From DASUTB01 sp036374835 (GTDB lineage: Bacteria; Actinomycetota; Actinomycetes; Jiangellales; Jiangellaceae): DNA of 64,000 nucleotides. The notes below the pieces were generated by a model. It was not told the DNA's origin and did not search any database. It saw nothing but the letters and a program-made list of their open reading frames with translations. The stretch is from positions 35,161-99,160 of the forward strand of contig DASUTB010000055.1 of the NCBI GenBank assembly GCA_036374835.1, given 5' to 3'. Positions within the stretch are counted from its first letter, which is position 1. Every line of letters begins with the position of its first letter. The position numbers were made by a program, and so were the translations under genes. This document shows, one piece after another, positions 57,245-64,000 of this stretch.

Positions 57245-59429
57245 CCGTCCCGAAAACGCGTCCGGATCTCGCCGGAACCGGATCCGGTGGTTGCTCCCGC
57301 TCGCCGTGATTCTGGTCTGGCTGGCCGCCGGCGGGGTGACCGGACCGTACGCGGGCAAGCTCTCCGACGTCCAGACCAATGAGGGTACGGCATTCCTGCC
57401 GGACGATTCCGAAGCCACTCGGGTTCTTGAGATCCAGCGCGGATTCTCCCGGAGTTCGCTGCTGCCGGCGGTCGCGGTCTTCGAATACGACCGCGAGGTC
57501 GATGAATCGGACCTGGCCGCGGTGGAACGTACCGGCGCGGAACTGACCGAGATCGACGGAGTCGCCGAGCCCACCCCACCGGTGGAGAGCCCGGACGGGC
57601 GGGCGATCCAGCTGGTGGTGCAGATCGATCCGTCCGCCGGTCGCGACGTCTCCGAGGTCGTCGCCGATGTTCGCGAGACGCTCCAAGTGCCTGATGCGGC
57701 CGGTTACGTCACCGGCCCGGCCGGGTTCGCGGCCGATCTCACCGAGGCCTTCGGCGAGATCGACGGCTTGCTGCTACAGGTGGCGCTGACCGCCGTGCTG
57801 ATCATCCTGCTCGTGGTCTACCGGAGTCCGCTGCTCCCGGTCGTCGTGTTGACGTCGGCCGTGCTCGGGCTTGCGGGTGCGGCGGCGGTGATCTACGTGC
57901 TCGCCGACGACGGCACCATCACGCTGAACGGCCAGAGCCAGGGCATCCTGTTCATTCTCGTCGTCGGCGCGGCCACCGACTACGCCCTGCTGCTGGTGTC
58001 CCGGTTCCGTGAGGAGCTCCGCGATCACGAGTCCCGGTTCGCGGCCATGCGCGAGGCCATCCGCGGAGCTTGGTCGGCGATCGTCGCGTCGGGGCTTACG
58101 GTGATCCTCGGGGTGCTCTGCTTCCTGGCGAGCACGCTCAACTCGAATCGCAGTCTCGGGCCGGTGGCGGCGATCGGTATCGCGTTCGCGATGATCGCTG
58201 CGCTGACGTTCCTGCCGGCGGCCCTTGCGCTCCTCGGACGCGCGGCCTTCTGGCCGTTCCGGCCGCACTACGGTTCGGCGCATCCTGAGCGCAGCGGGCT
58301 CTGGCGCCGTGTCGGCGGGCTCATCGAGCGGCGACCGCGCCGGGTGTGGATCGGCACCGCGCTGGTCCTGGCAGCGTTCGCCGCCTTCCTGCCCCGCCTG
58401 GACGCAAGTGGGGTCGCCCAGCGCGATCTGTTCATGACCGAGGTCGAGGCGGTCACCGGCCAAGACGTGCTGGCCGAGCACTTCCCGGCAGGCTCTGGCA
58501 GCCCGGTCGTCGTCGTGGCACCCGCCGATCGGGCCGAACCGGCTCAGGCGGTGGTGGCCGAGGCCGAAGGTATCGCCGGCGCGGCGGTTCAGACGCGGTC
58601 CGGCGCCCGCGGTTCACCAGAACCGGACGCGCCGCCGGCCGTCGTCGACGGCCGAGTGCTGATCAACGCGATTCTCAGCGACGCCCCGGACAGCGCCGCC
58701 GCGCGGAACACCGTCGCTCAGTTGCGCTCTGATCTGGACACTGTCGGGCAGGACGTGCTCGTCGGCGGTGACACCGCTGTACAGCTCGACACGAACGAAG
58801 CGTCGACCCGCGACCGCAACGTGATCATACCGCTGGTCCTCGTTGTGATCTTCATCGTGCTCATGTTCCTGCTTCGTGCCGTCGTCGCCCCGGCGATCCT
58901 GCTGTTCGCCAACGTCCTGTCGTTCGCGGCGACCATGGGAATCGCCACATTGGTGTTCGAGTTCGGGTTCGGCTTCCCCGCCGTCGATCCGGCCGTTCCG
59001 CTCTACGGGTTCGTCTTCCTCGTCGCGCTGGGCATCGACTACTCGATCTTCCTCATTACCCGGGTCCGCGAGGAGTCGCTCGTCCACGGTACGCGGCCGG
59101 GAATCATCCGCGGCCTTTCGGTGACCGGAGGCGTCATCACCAGTGCGGGCATCGTGCTGGCAGCGACGTTCTCCGCCTTATCGGTCGTGCCGCTCGCGTT
59201 CCTCATCCAGATCGCGTTCATCGTCGCGTTCGGTGTACTGCTCGACACATTCGTAGTCCGCTCGTTGCTCGTACCGGCACTGGCGTACGACATCGGCGAG
59301 CGCACCTGGTGGCCGTCCCGGCTCGGATCCCGCCGGACGGCCGAAGTGTCCGGCGAACGTCAACCCGTAACAGCCAATCCGCACAACCCGGCGGACGGCT
59401 CGCCGGGTCAAGGGAGGAACACGTCATGA
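57237..59429 (+). CDS. MMPL family RND transporter
   Basis: A 730-residue transporter with twelve membrane segments in two halves and two outer loops (about 45-175 and 395-520). The signature VVGAATDYALLLVSRFREELRD with GILFILVVGAATDY and the C-terminal FLVALGIDYSIFLITRVREESL carries the Asp-Tyr pairs used in proton transfer. MMPL proteins export lipids or lipid-like compounds. It overlaps phr by eight bases and shares ATGA with the next gene. Substrate unknown. Confidence 0.93.
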   Translation: MPDRPENASGSRRNRIRWLLPLAVILVWLAAGGVTGPYAGKLSDVQTNEGTAFLPDDSEATRVLEIQRGFSRSSLLPAVAVFEYDREVDESDLAAVERTGAELTEIDGVAEPTPPVESPDGRAIQLVVQIDPSAGRDVSEVVADVRETLQVPDAAGYVTGPAGFAADLTEAFGEIDGLLLQVALTAVLIILLVVYRSPLLPVVVLTSAVLGLAGAAAVIYVLADDGTITLNGQSQGILFILVVGAATDYALLLVSRFREELRDHESRFAAMREAIRGAWSAIVASGLTVILGVLCFLASTLNSNRSLGPVAAIGIAFAMIAALTFLPAALALLGRAAFWPFRPHYGSAHPERSGLWRRVGGLIERRPRRVWIGTALVLAAFAAFLPRLDASGVAQRDLFMTEVEAVTGQDVLAEHFPAGSGSPVVVVAPADRAEPAQAVVAEAEGIAGAAVQTRSGARGSPEPDAPPAVVDGRVLINAILSDAPDSAAARNTVAQLRSDLDTVGQDVLVGGDTAVQLDTNEASTRDRNVIIPLVLVVIFIVLMFLLRAVVAPAILLFANVLSFAATMGIATLVFEFGFGFPAVDPAVPLYGFVFLVALGIDYSIFLITRVREESLVHGTRPGIIRGLSVTGGVITSAGIVLAATFSALSVVPLAFLIQIAFIVAFGVLLDTFVVRSLLVPALAYDIGERTWWPSRLGSRRTAEVSGERQPVTANPHNPADGSPGQGRNTS

Positions 59430-60760
59430 CGATCAGGCGGGAAACCGAGATGGCTGCGAGTATCGACGAGGTGTTCGGGTGGCACGAACGACCCGGCGCG
59501 GTGCGGCGGCTGATGCCGCGGTGGCAGCCGGTCACCGTGTTACGCGAGTCGGCGTCGTTGCGTGACGGTACGGCCGTGCTGGGCCTGCCCGGCGGTCTGC
59601 GCTGGTCGGCCCGGCACCAGCCGGGCGACTATGACCCGCCGCACCGCTTCGCCGACGAGCTCGTCACCGCCGGTCTCGGGCCCGCCCTGGCGTGGCGGCA
59701 TGTCCACGAGTTCGAGGAGGCCGGGACGGCGACGCGGGTCATCGACACCGTCGACTCACGGGCGCCGCGTTTCCTCGTCGAACCCGTCCTGCGTTACCGG
59801 CACGCCCAGCTCGCCGCGGAGCTGGCGTCGCTGGAACGGTCCCGGCAGTGGTCGGACCGTGCGGTCACGATCGCGATCACCGGATCGTCCGGACTGATCG
59901 GGAGTGTGCTGACCGCACTGCTGACCACGAGCGGTCATTCCGTCATCCGGCTCGTCCGCCGGACTCCGCGCGCACCGGATGAACGGCAATGGAACCCGAT
60001 GGAAGCCGATCCGGACCTGCTCTCCGACGTCGATGCGGTCATTCATCTGGCAGGGGAGCACATCGGCGGCAGATTCAGCGAACGGCACCGGCGCGAGCTG
60101 CGGGACAGCCGGGTGACGCCGACACGTCTGCTCGCCGAATCGGCGGTACGAGCCGAACGCGGGCCGCAGACGTTCGTGAGCGCGTCGGGGATCGGATATT
60201 ACGGATACGACCGCGGCGACGAGATCCTGGCCGAGGACAGCGACCCGGGCGACGGCTTCGTAGCCGAACTGGTGCGGGACTGGGAAGCGGCCGCGGCGCC
60301 CGCGAAACAGGCCGCCATGCGGGTGGTGCAAATCCGGACCGGGATCGTCCAGGACCCTCGCGGCGGGGCACTGCAGATCTTGTACCCGGTCTTCTGGGCC
60401 GGGCTCGGTGGGCGGCTCGGCGACGGAACCCACTGGATGTCGTGGATCGGCCTGGACGACCTGCTCGACATCTACCGGCGCGCTGTGCTCGACGATTCGT
60501 TGTACGGACCGGTCAACGCGGTCGCTCCCGAGCCGGTGCGCAATGCGGACTACTCGCGCACCCTCGCAAAGGTGTTACACCGTCCGGCCATCATTCCGAC
60601 GCCTCGGATCGGGCCGCGCATCCTGGTCGGCGAACAGGGCAGCCGGGAACTCGCGTACGCCAACCAGCGGGTCCGCCCGGCCCGGCTGGAGAGTGCCGGA
60701 CACGTCTACCGGTACCGCGACCTCGGCCCGGCATTGAGCCACGTGCTCGGTCGGGACTGA
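59426..60760 (+). CDS. TIGR01777 family epimerase with N-terminal SRPBCC-like domain
   Basis: A 444-residue protein. The first 145 residues resemble an SRPBCC ligand-binding fold (RRETEMAASIDEVFGWHERPGAV). The rest is an SDR-type NAD(P) domain with AITGSSGLIGSVLTALLTTSGH, IHLAGEHIGGRFSERHRRELRDSRV and SGIGYYGYDRGDE, matching TIGR01777. Its reaction is unknown. Such genes lie with photolyases and light or carotenoid genes in several bacteria. Its 3' end overlaps the convergent kinase gene by 55 bases, which is unusual. Confidence 0.88.
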   Translation: MTIRRETEMAASIDEVFGWHERPGAVRRLMPRWQPVTVLRESASLRDGTAVLGLPGGLRWSARHQPGDYDPPHRFADELVTAGLGPALAWRHVHEFEEAGTATRVIDTVDSRAPRFLVEPVLRYRHAQLAAELASLERSRQWSDRAVTIAITGSSGLIGSVLTALLTTSGHSVIRLVRRTPRAPDERQWNPMEADPDLLSDVDAVIHLAGEHIGGRFSERHRRELRDSRVTPTRLLAESAVRAERGPQTFVSASGIGYYGYDRGDEILAEDSDPGDGFVAELVRDWEAAAAPAKQAAMRVVQIRTGIVQDPRGGALQILYPVFWAGLGGRLGDGTHWMSWIGLDDLLDIYRRAVLDDSLYGPVNAVAPEPVRNADYSRTLAKVLHRPAIIPTPRIGPRILVGEQGSRELAYANQRVRPARLESAGHVYRYRDLGPALSHVLGRD

Positions 60761-61749
60761 GCGCTGACGAGCATCTCTCGTCCTTCGTCCGGTGCCGGGA
60801 GGCCGGTCGTGTCGCCGGTCGTTGCGATGATGCGGGCGGCGAGTTGGGACGCCAGCCGTGCCGCTGCTTGTGGACCGGCGCCGGCCAGCCGTCCGGCGAC
60901 ATAGCCGCCGGTGAAGGCGTCGCCCGCACCGACCGGGTCGACGACGGTGGTGGCGGCGGACGGCTCGTGATGTGCGGTGCCCGCGTCGTCCACCCACCAG
61001 CAGCCATCCGCGCCGTCCTTGACGACGATCTCTCGGCAGCCTGCGGCGAGTGCGGCGGCGGCCACCTTCTGCGGGTCGTCCGTCCCGAGCAACCGAGCCG
61101 ACTCGTCGGTGCCGACGATGATCAGGTCTGTGAGCGGGAGCAGTTCGGTCAGCACGTCGTTGACCTCGTCGTGCCGGCCGAGCTGAGGCCTGAGGTTGAC
61201 GTCCACCACCAGTGCGGCGCCGCGCGATGCCGCGGTCGATGCGACCCGCCGGACCATCTCGGCCGGCCCGGCACCGAGCGCCGCGGTGAGCCCGGAGACG
61301 ACGACCGCGCGCGGCTCGAGGGAGAGGCCGCGGTCCGCGTCGGCCGGTCCCATCACGGATGCGGCCGAACTCGACCGGTAGTAGTAGGCGCGGCGGGCGC
61401 CATCCGGGCGCACGTCCTTGAAGTAGACGCCGGTCGGCCGCGCCGGATCGCGCTCGGCGTCGAGGGTGACGCCGAGCCGGTCCGCGGCCCGGGTGATGTG
61501 CTCGGCCAGCGGGTCGTCCCCGAGCCGGGTGACGAGCGTCGCCGTCCCACCGAGTGACGCGACCGCCGCGCACCCGTTGAGCTCGGCCCCCGCGGCGTGC
61601 ACGTCGAGCGTGGCGGCGTCGGCCAGCTTGGCGCCGGCTTCGGGCTGGAGCAGCACCAGAGCCTCGCCGAACCCGACGACGTCGCGTCGGCTCGCTCCGA
61701 GTGGCTGGGGACGCGGCGGCCATGTCTCATAGGTCACATGCCGGATCAT
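60706..61749 (-). CDS. PfkB family carbohydrate kinase, probable 2-keto-3-deoxygluconate kinase
   Basis: A 347-residue sugar kinase. The ribokinase-family motifs are AGAELNGCAAVASLGG near the N-terminus and DPVGAGDAFTGGYVAGRL with the catalytic Asp near residue 275. Since a KDPG aldolase gene is divergent from it, 2-keto-3-deoxygluconate is the likely substrate. ATG 61749 is chosen; no ribosome site is seen, and the start lies within a palindrome, so a leaderless mRNA is possible. The end overlaps the neighbouring gene tail-to-tail. Confidence 0.83.
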   Translation of the reverse strand: MIRHVTYETWPPRPQPLGASRRDVVGFGEALVLLQPEAGAKLADAATLDVHAAGAELNGCAAVASLGGTATLVTRLGDDPLAEHITRAADRLGVTLDAERDPARPTGVYFKDVRPDGARRAYYYRSSSAASVMGPADADRGLSLEPRAVVVSGLTAALGAGPAEMVRRVASTAASRGAALVVDVNLRPQLGRHDEVNDVLTELLPLTDLIIVGTDESARLLGTDDPQKVAAAALAAGCREIVVKDGADGCWWVDDAGTAHHEPSAATTVVDPVGAGDAFTGGYVAGRLAGAGPQAAARLASQLAARIIATTGDTTGLPAPDEGREMLVSAQSRPSTWLNAGPRSRYR

Positions 61750-61757
61750 ACGGTCCG
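61742..61757. promoter_or_regulatory. Imperfect palindrome between the divergent kinase and aldolase genes
   Basis: CGGATCATACGGTCCG is an imperfect palindrome with CGGA/TCCG ends and a TA centre, in a 23-base gap. It could be an operator for a GntR or IclR-type regulator of sugar-acid use. No regulator gene is in the window. Confidence 0.35.
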
Positions 61758-61772
61758 ATAAGGTCAACTCCC

Positions 61773-62420
61773 ATGGACAAGTCGCCGACGTCGCACGCCC
61801 TCCGCGCAACCATGTCCGTCACGCCGGTGATCGCGATCGTGCGGCTGCCCGGTGCCGATCACGCGGCCCGGGTCGCGTCCGCCCTGCACGCGGGCGGCAT
61901 CCTGGTGATCGAGATCACGCTGACGACCGGCGGTGCGCTCGAGGCGGTCGGCGTGATGCGACGTGCGGGGCTGGACGGGCTGTGCGTCGGTGTGGGTTCG
62001 GTGCGGACGGTGGACGACGCTCGCCGAGCGATCGATGCCGGTGCGGAGTACCTCGTGACGCCGACGCTCAACCTGGACGTGGTCGGTGCAGCCCGGAGCT
62101 CCGGAGTGCCGATCGTATGTGGCGGGTTGACGCCGACCGAGTTGGACGCCGCGTCTCGCGCCGGCGCGGACTACGTCAAGCTCTTTCCGGCGTCGGCGGT
62201 CGGGCCGCGTTATGTGCGGGAGGTCCTGGCCCCGATACCAGACCTGCGCATCGTCCCGACCGGCGGCGTCAACGCCGGCAACATCGGCGACTACCGCGCC
62301 GCCGGGGCGGTCGGCGCCGGCATCGGTAGCGCACTCGTCGACCGGGATACGGTTGCCGCCGAGGACTGGGACACGCTGGAGCAGCGGGCGACGTCCCTCG
62401 TGGGGGCCTGGCGCGGCTAG
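61773..62420 (+). CDS. 2-dehydro-3-deoxyphosphogluconate (KDPG) aldolase
   Basis: A 215-residue class I aldolase that cleaves KDPG to pyruvate and glyceraldehyde 3-phosphate. Motifs: VTPVIAIVRLPGADHA, IEITLTTGGALEAV with the catalytic Glu, VTPTLNLDVV and the Schiff-base Lys in DYVKLFPASAVGPRYV. The C-terminal IVPTGGVNAGNIGDY binds phosphate. ATG 61773 is chosen; an internal ATG near 61809 is possible. With the divergent kinase it forms the lower Entner-Doudoroff branch from sugar acids. Confidence 0.92.
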   Translation: MDKSPTSHALRATMSVTPVIAIVRLPGADHAARVASALHAGGILVIEITLTTGGALEAVGVMRRAGLDGLCVGVGSVRTVDDARRAIDAGAEYLVTPTLNLDVVGAARSSGVPIVCGGLTPTELDAASRAGADYVKLFPASAVGPRYVREVLAPIPDLRIVPTGGVNAGNIGDYRAAGAVGAGIGSALVDRDTVAAEDWDTLEQRATSLVGAWRG

Positions 62421-62445
62421 GGCCCGGGGCGGCCGATACGCGGCG

Positions 62446-62516
62446 AGCTCATGCTTTGCTGGGCCTGCAGACGTGGTTGACGCGGGGAATGCCGGCTTAA
62501 CGTGATCATTCTGGAG
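62446..62516. repeat. Repeat family A, copy 6
   Basis: It carries ATGCTTTGCTGGGC, GCAGACGTGGTTGACG and the right end CCGGCTTAACGTGATCATTCTGG. The terminal CTGGAG lies eight bases before the amidase GTG and seems to be its ribosome-binding site, so the repeat contributes to the gene's expression. Confidence 0.75.
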
Positions 62517-62524
62517 TGGACCTG

Positions 62525-63946
62525 GTGAGCGAGATACACGAGCTGACGGCACTGGAGTTGGCGGCGGCGATCAAGCGGCGGGACGTCACCCCGGTCGAGG
62601 TGGCCGAGCACACGCTGGAGCGGGTGGACCGGATCGGCCCGACCGTCGGGGCGTTCGTCACAACGACGCCGGAGCTGGCGCTCGAACAGGCGCGCGCGGC
62701 GGAGAAGCAGCTGACGTCCGACTCACAAGTCCCGGTATTGCTCGGTGTGCCGTGCCCGATCAAGGACCTGAACCAGGTGGCCGGCGTTCGGCTCGGTGCG
62801 GGGAGCCGTGTGCTGGAGGGCTTCGTCGCGCCGGTGGACGACGGAGTGGTGACCGCGCTGCGCGAAGCCGGCACGGTCATGGTGGGTAAGACGACGACGC
62901 CGGAGTTCGGACTGCCGTGCTACACCGAACCGGACGTCGCGCCGCCCGCTCGAACCCCGTGGGACACGACCCGGTCGGCCGGCGGCTCCAGCGGCGGGGC
63001 GGCGGCGGCCGTCGCGGCACAGATCGTGCCGGCGGCCCAGGGTTCGGACGGCGGCGGGTCGATCCGGATCCCGGCCAGCGCGTGCGGCCTCGTCGGGCTC
63101 AAGCCGAGCCGCGGCCGGGTCAGCCCCGGACCGCACTCCGTTGACGGTCCCGGGCTCGCCACCGGTGGGTCGCTCACCCGGGACGTTCGCGACACCGCGG
63201 TGATGCTTGACGTGCTCAGCCGGGCCTGGCCCGGTGACGCCTACCTGCTCCCACCACCGCGCACGACCTTCCTGGAGGCGTGCGAGCGGCCGCCCGGCGA
63301 GCTGCGCATCGGGATGCTGACCGCTCCGGTCATCGCCGCGGACGCGCAAGTCGACCCGGCGTGCCTCGGTGCCGTCAACGCGGCCGCCGAGCTGCTCACC
63401 GCGCTCGGCCACTCGGTCGACGAGGCGCCCGTCCCGTTCCCCGCCGAGAGGTGGGACGCGTTCGGCGCGCTCTGGTCGGTGCTCGCCCTTCAGATACCGG
63501 TACGACCCGATGCCGAGGATGCGCTCGTGCCGCTGACGCGGTGGCTGCGCGAGCGAGGCCGGAACGTCACCGGCCTCGAGTACGCGAACGCGCTCGGCGG
63601 CGTTCAGCAGATCACCCGCCAAACGGCGACCACCTGGGCGGACTTCGACATCATCATGACGCCGACGCTGGCCCGTCCACCGGCCGCGTTGGGCGAGTTG
63701 CGCAACGACGCCGACCCGGCCGCCGACTTCGCCGCACAGACCGAGTTCACTCCCTGGACGAGTGTCTGGAACCTCACCGGTGGTCCGGCGATCAGCCTGC
63801 CGATGCACCGCACCGAGGTGAATGGCGTGACCCTACCGGTCGGCGTGATGTTCGGTGCCGCGCTCGGGGCGGAGGAGACGCTGCTCGCGCTCGCCGCCCA
63901 GATCGAAGCAACCATCGGCCCCTGGCCAACACCCCAAGATTTCTGA
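62525..63946 (+). CDS. Amidase signature family hydrolase
   Basis: A 473-residue amidase. The Ser-cisSer-Lys triad is visible as Lys in GVPCPIKDLNQVAG, cis-Ser in GSDGGGSIRIPAS, and the nucleophile region in RSAGGSSGGAAAAVAAQ. It could hydrolyse a small amide; the GatA subunit role is unlikely because gatB and gatC are not adjacent. GTG 62525 is chosen for its GGAG spacing; a GTG at 62516 in the same frame would add three residues. A family B repeat begins directly after the stop. Confidence 0.9.
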   Translation: MSEIHELTALELAAAIKRRDVTPVEVAEHTLERVDRIGPTVGAFVTTTPELALEQARAAEKQLTSDSQVPVLLGVPCPIKDLNQVAGVRLGAGSRVLEGFVAPVDDGVVTALREAGTVMVGKTTTPEFGLPCYTEPDVAPPARTPWDTTRSAGGSSGGAAAAVAAQIVPAAQGSDGGGSIRIPASACGLVGLKPSRGRVSPGPHSVDGPGLATGGSLTRDVRDTAVMLDVLSRAWPGDAYLLPPPRTTFLEACERPPGELRIGMLTAPVIAADAQVDPACLGAVNAAAELLTALGHSVDEAPVPFPAERWDAFGALWSVLALQIPVRPDAEDALVPLTRWLRERGRNVTGLEYANALGGVQQITRQTATTWADFDIIMTPTLARPPAALGELRNDADPAADFAAQTEFTPWTSVWNLTGGPAISLPMHRTEVNGVTLPVGVMFGAALGAEETLLALAAQIEATIGPWPTPQDF

Positions 63947-63948
63947 GT

Positions 63949-64000
63949 GATCACGTTCGGTAGGAGTCACGTAGCTTCACCAGGCACGCGTGCCGGGTGA
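63949..64000. repeat. Palindromic repeat family B, copy 3, cut by the window end
   Basis: GATCACGTTCGGTAGG (63949-63964) is identical to the left edge of copy 12097-12168 and starts two bases after the amidase stop. The interior differs: TCACC, a self-complementary GGCACGCGTGCC, then GGTGA, suggesting a hairpin whose outer arm lies beyond the window. Confidence 0.65.

Noticed and set aside
62525..63946. GatA subunit of the glutamyl-tRNA amidotransferase
   Set aside because: No gatB or gatC neighbours, and the context is a sugar-acid pathway; the general amidase family is the safer call.

Overview
The window is chromosomal DNA of a high-GC actinomycete. The gene sets mtrA-mtrB-lpqB, wecA next to the ATP synthase genes, hom-thrC-thrB-rho-rpmE-prfA-prmC, DUF2550-murA, and a tRNA-Arg near argS are typical of Actinomycetota. 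GTG starts and ATGA/GTGA gene overlaps are frequent. I cannot place the genus. A relative of Jiangellales or Propionibacteriales is a guess. Almost everything is core metabolism, and I see no insertion sequence, prophage or CRISPR array.

Layout. 1-4140 (minus): a membrane/MoxR cluster (GDPD-type membrane protein, DUF4129, DUF4350, MoxR ATPase, start of DUF58). 4391-10499: mtrA-mtrB-lpqB-comF-hpf. 10537-20179: a looser region with a GMC oxidoreductase, a large secreted subtilase, a sulfite-oxidase-like enzyme, unknown proteins, and a divergent HxlR regulator/methyltransferase pair. 20274-24089: tRNA-Arg(CCG), a small membrane protein, argS and lysA. 24139-28754: a cluster of membrane and unknown-domain proteins (DUF4178, DUF2617, DUF4247 lipoprotein, DUF350) ending in a membrane spermidine-synthase-like protein. 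28946-39088: threonine biosynthesis, rho, rpmE, prfA, prmC, a Sua5/YwlC protein and wecA. 39085-48969: the F1Fo ATP synthase genes, split by an EamA transporter/LysR pair, with a Rex-type operator in front of the main operon. 49000-52688: DUF2550, murA, a PAP2 protein and a 3-hydroxyacyl-CoA dehydrogenase. 52953-60760: DUF4397 protein, class F sortase, ECF sigma factor, anti-sigma factor, photolyase, MMPL transporter and TIGR01777 epimerase, all on one strand and closely spaced. 60706-64000: a divergent KDG kinase/KDPG aldolase pair and an amidase.

The most unusual content is between the genes. At least two families of strongly palindromic repeats (A: six copies; B: two full copies plus one cut by the window end) lie mostly a few bases after stop codons. 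Some form near-perfect hairpins with 25-32 bp arms. A third palindrome type (C) occurs after the small membrane gene and, as a tandem pair, inside the reading frame of wecA, where it encodes the protein's tail. These may be this lineage's dispersed 3'-end or terminator elements. The two gene groups most worth study as possibly undescribed systems are the DUF4178/DUF2617/DUF4247/DUF350/spermidine-synthase cluster and the DUF4397/sortase/ECF/anti-sigma/photolyase/MMPL block.
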